From: Nanobdellati archaeon
GTDB lineage: Archaea; Nanobdellota; Nanobdellia; Woesearchaeales; GCA-2686295
NCBI GenBank assembly: GCA_014384375.1
Contig: JACNFY010000029.1
Location: 1 to 39,219 of the forward strand
Direction of reading: 5' to 3'
Length of the DNA: 39,219 nt
Below are positions 1 to 6,923 of the stretch, piece after piece. How positions within the stretch are numbered: the stretch's first letter is position 1; each line of letters starts with the position of its first letter. A program made the translations under genes and the position numbers. Under the pieces are notes generated by a model. That model was not told where the DNA came from, ran no database searches, and saw only the letters and a program-made list of their open reading frames with translations.

Positions 1-4
1 ATGC

Positions 5-35
5 TTTGAAATTCAATTAACCATTGAATTTCAAA
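5..35. repeat. perfect 13-bp inverted repeat
   Basis: TTTGAAATTCAAT at 5-17 is mirrored exactly by ATTGAATTTCAAA at 23-35 around a 5-nt spacer. It is AT-rich and sits just before a TGTCCAG-type box (44-50) and the first gene. It could be the end of an upstream transcript, an operator, or an origin-associated palindrome; the sequence alone does not decide. Confidence 0.6.
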
Positions 36-137
36 TCACTATTCTGGACAGAGCCATAAAAGCAAAAGATTTATATACTATTTGTTCCTCTATAATTGTT
101 AATATTTAAAAAAGAGGGTTAAAAAGGGGTGATAAAT

Positions 138-800
138 TTGGTTACTTACTTAGAAGCAACAGGTATTTCTCTCATGGATGTTTTGGCCAACTTATGGTTT
201 CAATTTATTCAATTGCTACCAGGGCTGATTGGAGCCGTTATTTTGCTATTGATAGGTTATTTCTTAGGAGCCTTGTTTGAAGGCATTATTAAAGGAGCTC
301 TCCTAAAAGCGGGCTTGGACCAGTGGGTTGAAAAACATGAGAGACATCATGCAATTGGTAAGGCAAGTGTTTCAGGAATTATGGGAGCAGCTGCCAAGTG
401 GTATACTGTAGTATTGTTCTTAAGTCCTGCTGCAGCACTGATAAACTTTGGAGTGTTATCAAACTTGCTGTATGAATTAGCAAGATGGCTACCACATGTC
501 ATCGCAGGAGTGATAATATTCTATTTCGGTTTGATAATAGCTGACATGGCAGAGGTATCTATTGAGTCACACAAGTTCAAGTGGAGACACTTCTGGGGAG
601 GACTTGTAAGAGTAGTCATAATATTGTTCGTGCTGGACATAGCATTAAAAGAGATCGGCGTGAACATAGTTATTGCTGAATCAACCTACTTGATAATCTT
701 GACAGGAATTGTTTTGGCACTAGCACTTGCTATCGGAATAGGATTCGGCAGTGCTTTGAAACCAGAAGCAGCCAAGATTTTGAAGAAATTAAACAAATAA
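138..800 (+). CDS. small membrane protein, MscS-type conserved TM-helix family
   Basis: A protein of about 220 residues with four to five hydrophobic helices: one near residues 20-45 (ending in a GYFLGALFEGIIKG-like loop), one around 85-105, one around 120-140 and two in the C-terminal half ending in a Gly-rich stretch (GIGIGFGSALKPEA). This pattern is typical of the conserved TM-helix family related to the membrane part of small mechanosensitive channels, but the cytoplasmic MscS beta domain is absent, so ion conduction is unproven. A GTG at 129 is in frame, but GGGGTGAT at 126-133 is a near-perfect ribosome binding site four bases before TTG 138, so I chose TTG. It is followed by a T-rich terminator. 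Confidence 0.75.
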   Translation: MVTYLEATGISLMDVLANLWFQFIQLLPGLIGAVILLLIGYFLGALFEGIIKGALLKAGLDQWVEKHERHHAIGKASVSGIMGAAAKWYTVVLFLSPAAALINFGVLSNLLYELARWLPHVIAGVIIFYFGLIIADMAEVSIESHKFKWRHFWGGLVRVVIILFVLDIALKEIGVNIVIAESTYLIILTGIVLALALAIGIGFGSALKPEAAKILKKLNK

Positions 801-801
801 A

Positions 802-830
802 TTTTTTTTAATTTTTTTTCTTTTCGTTTT
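802..830 (+). terminator. T-rich archaeal terminator
   Basis: Two runs of eight or more T residues directly after the stop codon of the membrane protein gene, without a hairpin, which is the usual archaeal termination signal. The next gene has its own TATA box, so the units are separate. Confidence 0.6.
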
Positions 831-848
831 TCTTCCGATTTTAATTTG

Positions 849-862
849 AAAAAATATTTAAA
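849..862 (+). promoter_or_regulatory. TATA box of the orc1/cdc6 gene
   Basis: An AAAATATTTAAA-type box lies about 27 bp before the ATG at 886, with no ribosome binding site between, so the transcript should be leaderless. Confidence 0.6.
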
Positions 863-885
863 CCAATATCTTATCTATTCTTTCT

Positions 886-1941
886 ATGGGGACATTCGAT
901 GATATTCTAGGTCATGGTGAATCTCTGATAAGGAATGAGAACGCTCTAGACTTTGACTTCATACCAAAGTTAATTCCTCACAGAGAGCAAGAACAGAGAC
1001 AAATAGCGCTAGCAATCAAACCTTTACTGGAGAAAAGAAATGGGAGAAACATGTTTATATATGGAAAACCAGGAGTAGGAAAAACAGTTGCAGCAAAACA
1101 TGTGTTAAGAGAGCTAGAGGAAAAACATGATGATATATACGCTGTTTATGTGAATTGCTGGCAGCAAAACACAAGCTACAAAGTAGCTGTTTCTATCTGT
1201 GATCAAATAGGTTTCAAGTTCGTACAGAACAAGAACACTACAGCGCTATTCCAAGTGGTAGCTCGCATAGTTAATGAAGCCTCTGCAGTTTTTGTGTTTG
1301 ATGAGATAGACAAGGTTGAAGACACTGACTTCTTATATCACCTATTGGAAGATGTTTATAGGAAAACGATTCTATTAATAACTAATTATAAGGATTGGAT
1401 CTCTGAGCTTGATGAGAGAGTAAGATCAAGACTAACAGCTGAGCAGATGGAGTTCAAGCAGTATACTCCTGAAGAGACAGCTTCAATATTAAGGGATAGA
1501 TTGTCTTATGCCTTTCCAGAGGGTGTATGGAGTGACGAAGCTTTTAACATCGTTGCCAAAAAAGCAGGGGAGTTGAAAGATATACGTTCTGGTTTGTTCT
1601 TGTTAAAGGAATCTGCCTATGCAGCAGAGGAGAAAGCAAAGAGAAACATAGAAGTTGAGGATGTGAAAAATGCTTTATCAAAGCTTGATGACTTCACAAT
1701 CAAGAACAGCGAAGAACTTGAGGATGAGACAAAGTTCATCTACAATGTAGTAAAGGAGAACTCTGGCAAGAAGATTGGTGAGTTATTTGAGATTTACCAG
1801 AAGAAAGGCGGAAAGTCAAGCTACAAGACCTTTCAGCGAAAGATAAAAAAACTTTCAGAAAACAAGTTCATAAAAACCACAAAGAGTATGGGTAAAGGCG
1901 GAACCACCACTATAGTTGAGAAAAAATTGACAGAGTTTTGA
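886..1941 (+). CDS. cdc6: Orc1/Cdc6 replication initiator ATPase
   Basis: Archaeal Orc1/Cdc6 binds origin recognition boxes and loads the MCM helicase. The 351-residue protein has an N-terminal AAA+ domain with Walker A GKPGVGKT (about residues 61-68), Walker B VFVFDEIDK (about 136-144), and an arginine region around ELDERVRSRL (sensor 2/lid follows). The last 85 residues form a winged-helix DNA-binding domain, with the basic stretch SSYKTFQRKIKKL fitting a recognition helix. Length is close to the family norm of about 400. A TATA box about 27 bp upstream and lack of a ribosome binding site suggest a leaderless start. Three TGTCCAG boxes lie within 110 bp after the stop codon and one upstream of the preceding gene, so the gene probably sits at an origin. 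Confidence 0.93.
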   Translation: MGTFDDILGHGESLIRNENALDFDFIPKLIPHREQEQRQIALAIKPLLEKRNGRNMFIYGKPGVGKTVAAKHVLRELEEKHDDIYAVYVNCWQQNTSYKVAVSICDQIGFKFVQNKNTTALFQVVARIVNEASAVFVFDEIDKVEDTDFLYHLLEDVYRKTILLITNYKDWISELDERVRSRLTAEQMEFKQYTPEETASILRDRLSYAFPEGVWSDEAFNIVAKKAGELKDIRSGLFLLKESAYAAEEKAKRNIEVEDVKNALSKLDDFTIKNSEELEDETKFIYNVVKENSGKKIGELFEIYQKKGGKSSYKTFQRKIKKLSENKFIKTTKSMGKGGTTTIVEKKLTEF

Positions 1942-1943
1942 CC

Positions 1944-2048
1944 ACTGGACACTTTATTTTTAAGCTTTTTCTCGTCGAGAACACTGGACATTCTCGCGCC
2001 AAGTATTTAAAGGAAATAGACTATTTCTTACATGTTGCCAATGTCCAG
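1944..2048. other. candidate replication origin: cluster of TGTCCAG origin-recognition-like boxes
   Basis: Three copies of a shared core occur in 105 bp: ACTGGACA at 1944-1951 and 1983-1990 (bottom-strand TGTCCAGT), and TGTCCAG at 2042-2048 in the opposite orientation. A fourth, CTGGACA, is at 44-50. The first reads GTGTCCAGTGG on the bottom strand, containing TCCAGTGG, which resembles the mini-ORB core known from euryarchaeal origins. The second is embedded in an inverted repeat, CGAGAA (1976-1981) and TTCTCG (1991-1996). Opposed orientation of boxes beside a cdc6 gene is the usual layout of an archaeal origin. Origin activity itself is inferred. Confidence 0.55.
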
Positions 2049-2060
2049 AGGTGATGCAGC

Positions 2061-2165
2061 ATGTCAACAGAAATGATTGAAGATTTATTTTACAAACAGA
2101 TAAGAGATTTGACAAAAAGAACTGTCGATAGCTTTGATATTCAGCACAGCGATACTTGGTTATGA
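2061..2165 (+). CDS. micro-ORF 1 (34 residues), unknown function
   Basis: A 34-residue reading frame, ATG to TGA, starting MSTEMIEDLFYK and ending QHSDTWL. It has one of the strongest ribosome binding sites in the window, GAGGTGAT at 2048-2055, five bases before the ATG; this site overlaps the third TGTCCAG box. The peptide is charged, has no membrane segment and matches no family I know. Its stop overlaps the ribosome binding site of the next small frame, as in a translationally coupled operon. It is in the same frame as the next one with two stops between them, so a decayed longer gene is the alternative. Confidence 0.45.
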   Translation: MSTEMIEDLFYKQIRDLTKRTVDSFDIQHSDTWL

Positions 2166-2177
2166 GGTGACTAAATA

Positions 2178-2300
2178 GTGATTGCAGAAGATACAAGATA
2201 TGACTATTATCCTGAAAAAATCGCAAAGATAGTGTTAGAGCATGATCTAATACTTCCAAACGAAGAAAAAGCTTTTACTAGCTTTATAAGAGGTTATTAA
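2178..2300 (+). CDS. micro-ORF 2 (40 residues), unknown function
   Basis: A 40-residue frame starting at GTG, with TGAGGTGA at 2163-2170 seven bases upstream acting as ribosome binding site and overlapping the stop of micro-ORF 1. The peptide (starting MIAEDTRYDYYPEKIAKIV, ending SFIRGY) is soluble and mixed in charge. No family is recognised. It could be the second half of one ancestral protein with micro-ORF 1, but the fresh binding site favours separate translation. Confidence 0.42.
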   Translation: MIAEDTRYDYYPEKIAKIVLEHDLILPNEEKAFTSFIRGY

Positions 2301-2302
2301 AG

Positions 2303-2413
2303 ATGTTCAGAAAGAAAAAATATTTGGATTGGAACTCTTACATGAATAGGGTTGACTTCTTGGATGTCTTCTACTGGCAACAAAGTGTCCGAAGGGAGAA
2401 TCTTAGTAGGTAA
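2303..2413 (+). CDS. micro-ORF 3 (36 residues), unknown function
   Basis: A 36-residue frame, rich in basic and aromatic residues (starts MFRKKKYLDWNSYMNRV), with AAGAGGT at 2288-2294 eight bases before the ATG. It starts two bases after micro-ORF 2 stops and ends exactly where the TATA box of tsaC begins. No similarity is recognised. Coding status rests on the tandem ribosome binding sites only. Confidence 0.33.
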   Translation: MFRKKKYLDWNSYMNRVDFLDVFYWQQSVRRENLSR

Positions 2414-2444
2414 TTTTTTAAATGATGATTCATTCTCTTTTTCT

Positions 2445-3014
2445 ATGGAAATAGTGAATAAAGAGGAGTTTTTAGCTCAAAAGCGTTTTATTATTAGAAA
2501 GCTCATGGAGGCTATCTTTATATATCCAACAGACACTATTTATGGTATTGGTTGTAATGCCGAAAATAAAGACTTAGTTACTAGGCTTAGAATGCTTAAG
2601 AAAAGGTTTGGCATGCCTTTCTCAGTTATACCTCCTTCAAAAAAGTGGGTTGAAGAAAACTGTGATGTTGATAAAAAAGCAGCTTTCTGGATTGGTAAGC
2701 TTCCGGGACCTTACACTCTAATTATGAATCTGAAGAATAAAAAAGCAGTCGCAAATAACGTTAATCTAGATGGGAAAACACTTGGTGTGAGAATCCCTAA
2801 TAATTGGTTTTCTAAGATAGTGACTGAGATGGGTGTTCCAGTAGTAACTACTTCTGCCAATGTTTCAGGTCATAACTTCCTGACTTGCTTGGATGATTTG
2901 GATCCTAATCTGAAGAAAGGTGTTGATATATTTATTGAGGAAGGAGTTATTGAAGGCAGACCATCAACATTGATTATGTTAGATGGGAGTAAAATTGAGA
3001 TTACAGAAAGATAA
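2445..3014 (+). CDS. tsaC: TsaC/Sua5-type threonylcarbamoyl-AMP synthase (YrdC domain)
   Basis: This enzyme makes threonylcarbamoyl-AMP from threonine, bicarbonate and ATP for t6A modification of ANN-decoding tRNAs; KEOPS then transfers the group. The 189-residue product is a single YrdC domain: YPTDTIYGIGCNA near residues 23-35, a PGPYTLIM segment, GVRIPNNW and the conserved TTSANVSG. The C-terminal Sua5 domain is missing, so it is the short TsaC type. An in-frame ATG exists at 2352, but a TATA-like TTTTTTAAAT at 2413-2422 places the transcript start at the 2445 ATG, which also fits the family's N-terminus. No KEOPS subunit is seen in the window. Confidence 0.9.
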   Translation: MEIVNKEEFLAQKRFIIRKLMEAIFIYPTDTIYGIGCNAENKDLVTRLRMLKKRFGMPFSVIPPSKKWVEENCDVDKKAAFWIGKLPGPYTLIMNLKNKKAVANNVNLDGKTLGVRIPNNWFSKIVTEMGVPVVTTSANVSGHNFLTCLDDLDPNLKKGVDIFIEEGVIEGRPSTLIMLDGSKIEITER

Positions 3015-3017
3015 TGT

Positions 3018-3248
3018 TTAGTATTCTACAGAATATTTTGATTGTTCTGGCTCGCAATCCTCACTATATTTCTCAAGTTCATCAACGATCTCTTCATACT
3101 TTTTAGTGCTTTCTTTCTCTTCTATATCTGGATCCTTCTTCTCTATCTTTTCGAATTCAGCATCTCTTCTCATACATAAAGGACATCTATCTGGTTTATC
3201 TTCTTGTTTTAATTCGCATCCGCATTTATCGCAAAGCCAGATTATCAT
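3018..3248 (-). CDS. small zinc-ribbon (rubredoxin-like) protein
   Basis: A 76-residue protein with CDKCGCE at residues 6-12 and CPLC at about 22-25, spaced like a rubredoxin or rubrerythrin-type metal knuckle, followed by an acidic helical tail (KYEEIVDELEKYSEDCEPEQ). Metal binding is likely; electron transfer or regulation is unknown. It lies next to a ferredoxin gene on the same strand and converges with tsaC, with three bases between stops. A TATA-like TTTTTAAAT lies upstream of the start, so transcription is probably separate and leaderless. Confidence 0.6.
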   Translation of the reverse strand: MIIWLCDKCGCELKQEDKPDRCPLCMRRDAEFEKIEKKDPDIEEKESTKKYEEIVDELEKYSEDCEPEQSKYSVEY

Positions 3249-3291
3249 ATAGAAAGATAGTAAAAACAGATTTAAAAATTTTATTAGAAGA

Positions 3292-3522
3292 TTATATTAT
3301 TTTCTTTTTTGTTTCAGTATCTACAATGTGGATTACTTCCACCGGGCAGGATTCTGCTGCTTCTTTGTTATCTTCGAGTTCTGACTCGTCAATCTCTCCT
3401 TTTTTGGGCTTGGCCTTTTCTTCACCGTTAATTTCGACCATCTCCCAGTTATCTGAAATTGCTGCACATGCAGCGCAACCAATGCATTCTCCAATGTCGT
3501 GTTTAATCTTGTACTTTGTCAT
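3292..3522 (-). CDS. single-cluster [4Fe-4S] ferredoxin
   Basis: A 76-residue ferredoxin with CIGCAAC (C-x2-C-x2-C, residues 14-20) and a distal SCPVEVIHI (Cys at about 59), giving the four ligands of one [4Fe-4S] cluster. The insert between the halves is acidic (KKGEIDESELEDNKEAAE), as in monocluster archaeal ferredoxins. It acts as a soluble one-electron carrier; the partner is not evident here. A TATATAAATATT box lies about 30 bp upstream. Neighbouring metal-binding protein genes on the same strand have their own promoters. Confidence 0.85.
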   Translation of the reverse strand: MTKYKIKHDIGECIGCAACAAISDNWEMVEINGEEKAKPKKGEIDESELEDNKEAAESCPVEVIHIVDTETKKKII

Positions 3523-3586
3523 CTTCTTCTTTTGTGAGTAATTTGTAGAATATTTATATATTTTTCTAAGGTTTCAGAATTTACTA

Positions 3587-3799
3587 TTAGTATTCAACGA
3601 TTGTGACCCCTGAGGAATCATCGTCATCTTTTTTATCAGAATCTTTGCTTGAATCTCCGAACATGTTGAATGCTCCTTCTCCAACTGTTGGGATATCATT
3701 TGTTCCTCTTTCACCTACCTCCACAAATTTTAACAAGAAGTCAATTGTTTTCTTTATGTCTTCAACAGAATCTTTTTTTGTATCAATTTTGATTTCCAT
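3587..3799 (-). CDS. small acidic protein, unknown function
   Basis: A 70-residue soluble protein: an N-terminal amphipathic helix (SVEDIKKTIDFLLKFVEV) followed by a disordered acidic tail (SSKDSDKKDDDDSSG) ending VTIVEY. I do not recognise a family. The frame stays open upstream through tRNA-Val(CAC), but that part only reflects the tRNA sequence; the ATG at 3799 is the first one outside it. Confidence 0.5.
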   Translation of the reverse strand: MEIKIDTKKDSVEDIKKTIDFLLKFVEVGERGTNDIPTVGEGAFNMFGDSSKDSDKKDDDDSSGVTIVEY

Positions 3800-3844
3800 C
3801 AGAGAATAGTTGTTTGTTTGAATATAAATATTTTTTGATAAGAA

Positions 3845-3918
3845 TGGGCCTGCCCGGATTCGAACCGGGGACCTCCGCCATGTGAAGGCGACGTCATAAA
3901 CCACTAGACTACAGGCCC
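3845..3918 (-). tRNA. tRNA-Val(CAC), no intron
   Basis: A 74-nt cloverleaf: acceptor GGGCCTG with CAGGCCC and discriminator A, anticodon stem TCGCC/GGCGG, loop TTCACAT giving anticodon CAC (valine, GTG), variable loop AGGTC, T-arm CCCGG TTCGAAT CCGGG. No CCA is encoded. This is the only complete uninterrupted tRNA in the window. It is preceded by a structured leader shared with tRNA-Val(GAC). Confidence 0.95.
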
Positions 3919-4027
3919 GAGCCTTTGCGAAAGCTTTCAAAAAAGCTTTTTTTGAGAGACCAAAAAGCTTTGCTTTTTGATTCCTTGAGAGAAAGCAAGC
4001 TCCCTCTGGTCGCGACGCTTCGCGTCA
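3919..4027 (-). ncRNA. structured leader of tRNA-Val(CAC), repeat copy 1
   Basis: The 45-nt segment 3983-4027 recurs almost unchanged at 12488-12533 in front of tRNA-Val(GAC), and an AGCCTTTGC(G/A)AAAGC block next to the tRNA end is also shared. On the tRNA strand it forms a GACGC-GAA-GCGTC hairpin, then an interrupted hairpin around GAGGGAGC. This copy has an extra insert holding CAAAAAGC-AAA-GCTTTTTG. A TATA-like sequence at 4046-4053 lies about 25 bp before the hairpin start, so the leader is probably transcribed with the tRNA. Its role is unknown. Confidence 0.5.
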
Positions 4028-4045
4028 AGAGAAAAAAGTTAAAGC

Positions 4046-4053
4046 TTTATATT
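4046..4053 (-). promoter_or_regulatory. TATA box for the tRNA-Val(CAC) leader
   Basis: AATATAAA on the minus strand, about 20-26 bp before the leader hairpin and about 130 bp before the tRNA itself. No TATA box is visible closer to the tRNA. Confidence 0.45.
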
Positions 4054-4132
4054 TCTTTTTATCAAGTTATTACTATTTATAAGTGACAAAAAATAGAAAG
4101 ATTTATATATTTTGTCTGATTTATTTCTTTTT

Positions 4133-5287
4133 ATGACTAATAAAATATCCCTTATTGAAGTAACACAAGCATATGATGATGTAGGGGGTTTAGAGATAGT
4201 CCTTAAGGATTTAAATAACTCTCTTGTAAAAGAAGGTTATGATATATCAATTGTGTATTTTACTCCTGACAAAAATTCTGTAGAAAAACTTCCAGAAGTT
4301 GAGAACATTCATTATTATCCTGTATATAAAGATATTTCAAGGATTCATTATTTTAATCCTTCAACTATTTTAAATTTATTCAAAACATTAAATTCTCTTC
4401 TGAGTGAAAAGCAGGCTGATATCATGCATATTCATTCACCTTGTGTTCCAATTGGTCCAGTCTCTGTTTTAATGGCAAACAGACATAGAGTTCCAGTGGT
4501 AGTTACTTATCATGGAGCTCATAGGAGAAAAATGAGCACTGAATTAGTTGCCTCTACATGTACTTATGTGACTTCCTATTTTTCAACCATAAATCTTGGT
4601 GTGAGCAGTTCATCCTGTGATGCAATGGTTAGTAATCCCAGAGTAATTGGTGATCCTGTTGATCTCGAATTCTTTTCAAGAGAAAAAGCAGATCCTGATA
4701 GGTTTAGAGAGAGTTTTAATCTCAATGGAGAAAAGATTTTCTTATATCCTGCCAGATTTTATATGGGTAAAGGTCAACAAGATTTAGTATCTGTAGCTAA
4801 AAGATTAAATGGGAAAATTAATTATAAATTTTTATTATTTGGGAGTCATATTCATCAAGACTTTGTAAATTTTCTAAAAGATGAAGTTGAGGTTAGTGGA
4901 TTAAGTGACAGGTTTATTATTTCAACACCTCTTTCCAGAGAAGATCTTAGGGATGCTTACTCTGCTTCAGATGTTATGGTATTTCCATCTTATTCAGAAG
5001 GTTTAGGGTTAATTTCTATTGAAGCAATGTCTATGGGTGTTCCAGTTGTAGCATATAATAGTGGAGGGATTCCAGATGTTGTATTGAATAATAAAACTGG
5101 ATTACTAGTTGAAAAAGGTAATACTGATGAATTGGCGAATAGTCTAAAGATGTTAGTATATGACAGCCAAACAAGAAGTTTCCTGATCGAAAACGGTAGA
5201 AGATTTGTTAAGGAAAAATTCTCTCTGGATTCATTTATTAATAAACAATTAAGTGTTTATGAAGAGGTATTAAGCCAACCAAATTAA
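4133..5287 (+). CDS. family 4 glycosyltransferase
   Basis: A retaining GT-B glycosyltransferase that would add a sugar from a nucleotide donor to a lipid or polymer at the inner membrane face. The 384-residue protein has the N-terminal acceptor domain with the glycine segment DDVGGLEIVLKDL, HIHSPCVPIG and VVTYHGAH, and the C-terminal donor domain with LYPARFYMGKGQQDL, FGSH, and the signature SEGLGLISIEAMSMGVPVVA (E-x7-E motif) followed by GGIPDVV. I start at ATG 4133: TTTATATATTTT at 4101-4112 is its TATA box, so an in-frame TTG at 4112 lies upstream of the transcript. The 3' end overlaps tatD by four bases, tail to tail. Confidence 0.88.
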   Translation: MTNKISLIEVTQAYDDVGGLEIVLKDLNNSLVKEGYDISIVYFTPDKNSVEKLPEVENIHYYPVYKDISRIHYFNPSTILNLFKTLNSLLSEKQADIMHIHSPCVPIGPVSVLMANRHRVPVVVTYHGAHRRKMSTELVASTCTYVTSYFSTINLGVSSSSCDAMVSNPRVIGDPVDLEFFSREKADPDRFRESFNLNGEKIFLYPARFYMGKGQQDLVSVAKRLNGKINYKFLLFGSHIHQDFVNFLKDEVEVSGLSDRFIISTPLSREDLRDAYSASDVMVFPSYSEGLGLISIEAMSMGVPVVAYNSGGIPDVVLNNKTGLLVEKGNTDELANSLKMLVYDSQTRSFLIENGRRFVKEKFSLDSFINKQLSVYEEVLSQPN

Positions 5288-6033
5288 ACAAACAACCTCT
5301 GATAATTAGTATATATTATCTTCTTTAGTTCTTCAACATTCAATCCTTTTATATCTGCAATCTTCTTTAAACTTTCGATAATGTAAGCTGGCTCGTTTCT
5401 TTCAATGCTTGGATCATATGTCAGGAATGGCGAGTCTGTCTCTGTCAATATTTGGTTCAAGGGGCACATCTTAACTGTTTCTTGGAATTGCTGGCTTCTG
5501 ACAACATTGCATGGTATTGACAGGTACCACTTGTTTTTTATTATTCTCTCAACAAGCTTTTTGTTGCCTGAGAAGCAGTGCATCAGGACTTTTGTTGCTT
5601 TTTCTTCTTCAAGAATATTGATTGTTTCTTCCTCTGCAAATCTTGAGTGGACTATAATTGGAATATCAAGTTCCTTGCTTAGTTCTATGAATTTTCTAAA
5701 ATACTTCTTTTGTTTTTCAAAGTCATGATCATGTTTCTTGTCTAAACCAACTTCTCCTATAGCTATTACTTTGTCTTTATTATTTCTTATGAACTCTATC
5801 TCTTTGTCAATCTCTTCTTCAGAAACCTTGTCACATTCGCATGGATAGTAACCAAGGGCAGCTTTGATAATATTATGCTTTTTAGAAAGCTCTAATATCT
5901 TCCTGTTGTAGTCTGGATTTGTGCCATTGCAGATAACAGCAACAACACCCGCTTTATCAGCTCTTCTAACTACTTCATCCCTGTCTTTCTCAAAATTATC
6001 AAATTCCAAGTGTGCATGAACATCTACAATCAT
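5284..6033 (-). CDS. tatD: TatD-family metal-dependent DNase
   Basis: TatD enzymes are TIM-barrel hydrolases with two divalent metals and 3'-5' exonuclease activity, linked to DNA repair and degradation. This 249-residue protein has the expected VHAHLEF near residue 5 (metal ligands H-x-H), IGEVGLD (bridging Glu), PIIVHSR, MHCFSG and the terminal TETDSPFL containing the catalytic Asp. Length matches the family. It is on the opposite strand to the glycosyltransferase and appears to be a single-gene unit; AACCTTATTTAAAG about 28 bp upstream looks like its TATA box. Confidence 0.92.
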   Translation of the reverse strand: MIVDVHAHLEFDNFEKDRDEVVRRADKAGVVAVICNGTNPDYNRKILELSKKHNIIKAALGYYPCECDKVSEEEIDKEIEFIRNNKDKVIAIGEVGLDKKHDHDFEKQKKYFRKFIELSKELDIPIIVHSRFAEEETINILEEEKATKVLMHCFSGNKKLVERIIKNKWYLSIPCNVVRSQQFQETVKMCPLNQILTETDSPFLTYDPSIERNEPAYIIESLKKIADIKGLNVEELKKIIYTNYQRLFV

Positions 6034-6143
6034 AGAACAAAAAAACTGTTAACCTTATTTAAAGCTTATTCTTCCTTGCTCATCTTCTTGAAGCTAATCA
6101 ATAAATATGTTTATTTATTGGGGCATTTAAAAAAGTGAGCTCA

Positions 6144-6518
6144 TTATTTTTCGCTCATTTTTTTAAAGCTCTCTATCAAATCTATGACATACTTTCCTTC
6201 TTCCAATTTGTAGATGAGCGGTTGTTTCTTGAACAGGTTAACAAGGTCTATCTCGTACTTTCCTGGTTTCAATATCTTTATGGTCTCTATATCAAGGACT
6301 ATTGGTTTTTCTCGGTCTATCTGGCTGCCAATAATGTCGTATATGTCTTCTTCTATCTGTTTTTTTTCTTTCTGGCTCAGTTTTATTATTTCTTCTTTCT
6401 TTTCAATAGCGCTCTTCTTTATGTAGAAAAAGAGCTTTCCACCGCAGTTGCATCCCTGTAGTATCTCATTAGAACCATCATCATACATTGATCCGCATTT
6501 AACGCATTGGTGTGGAAT
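6144..6518 (-). CDS. DUF2072-type zinc-ribbon protein with AUU start
   Basis: A 124-residue protein with an N-terminal zinc ribbon made of PHQCVKCG (first CxxC) and GCNCGGK (C-x-C), followed by a lysine-rich helical region. It resembles the conserved archaeal zinc-ribbon family encoded beside a DUF2073 protein and an Era-like GTPase, which are the next two genes upstream. The first ATG (6488) would delete the first CxxC. Reading upstream, the frame stays open only to an ATT at 6516-6518 preceded by an in-frame TGA. GGTGAT at 6523-6528 lies four bases before that ATT, so initiation at AUU is the best explanation. The binding site overlaps the stop of the preceding gene. Confidence 0.72.
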   Translation of the reverse strand: MPHQCVKCGSMYDDGSNEILQGCNCGGKLFFYIKKSAIEKKEEIIKLSQKEKKQIEEDIYDIIGSQIDREKPIVLDIETIKILKPGKYEIDLVNLFKKQPLIYKLEEGKYVIDLIESFKKMSEK

Positions 6519-6523
6519 TCAAA

Positions 6524-6907
6524 TCACCTTTTCTTATGAGAATCTTCAGTGAAGAGCTGAATCTTCTCAGGGTCCTTTTTGATCTCCTTTATTATGGTTG
6601 CAGGGCCTATAATAGTGAATCCTTCCCTGTTTCCAAGAAGGAGTTTTATGAATAAGGTTCTTAATTTCTGCCATATATCCTTTGTGTCAGTACTTTCAGG
6701 GTTGATAACACTTAGTTCAATTCCTTTGAACTTGCCATCAACCTCTTCCATTGTCTTGCTAATGAGCTCTGCCTCTTCATGGCTTTTCAGTTTTCCTTCT
6801 AGGAGAACTATCTTTTCATCCTTGACAAGCTTTAAAATCTTATTGATTCGCTTAATTGAGTCAAGACCTTCTATTTCTACATATGGAATAAATTGTAAAG
6901 TTAGCAA
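6524..6907 (-). CDS. DUF2073-type conserved archaeal protein
   Basis: A 127-residue soluble protein of mixed alpha/beta character (QFIPYVEIEGLDSIKRINKI; IVLLEGKLKSHEEAELI; FTIIGPATIIKEIKK). It appears to be the archaeal family encoded between an Era-like GTPase and a zinc-ribbon protein; its biochemical role is not established. The start is TTG at 6907, with AAGAGGT six bases upstream; the gene lies 16 bases after the GTPase gene, and its TGA stop overlaps the ribosome binding site of the next gene, so the three are one operon. Confidence 0.65.
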   Translation of the reverse strand: MLTLQFIPYVEIEGLDSIKRINKILKLVKDEKIVLLEGKLKSHEEAELISKTMEEVDGKFKGIELSVINPESTDTKDIWQKLRTLFIKLLLGNREGFTIIGPATIIKEIKKDPEKIQLFTEDSHKKR

Positions 6908-6923
6908 TATAATACCTCTTTTT

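Noticed and set aside
1960-2259. Minus-strand reading frame of 99 residues over the origin boxes and micro-ORFs
   Set aside because: Its composition looks like the complement of the plus-strand frames, it has no ribosome binding site or TATA box, and the plus-strand frames have strong sites.
3800-3940. N-terminal extension of the small acidic protein through tRNA-Val(CAC)
   Set aside because: The extension is only the translated tRNA sequence; the ATG at 3799 lies outside the tRNA.
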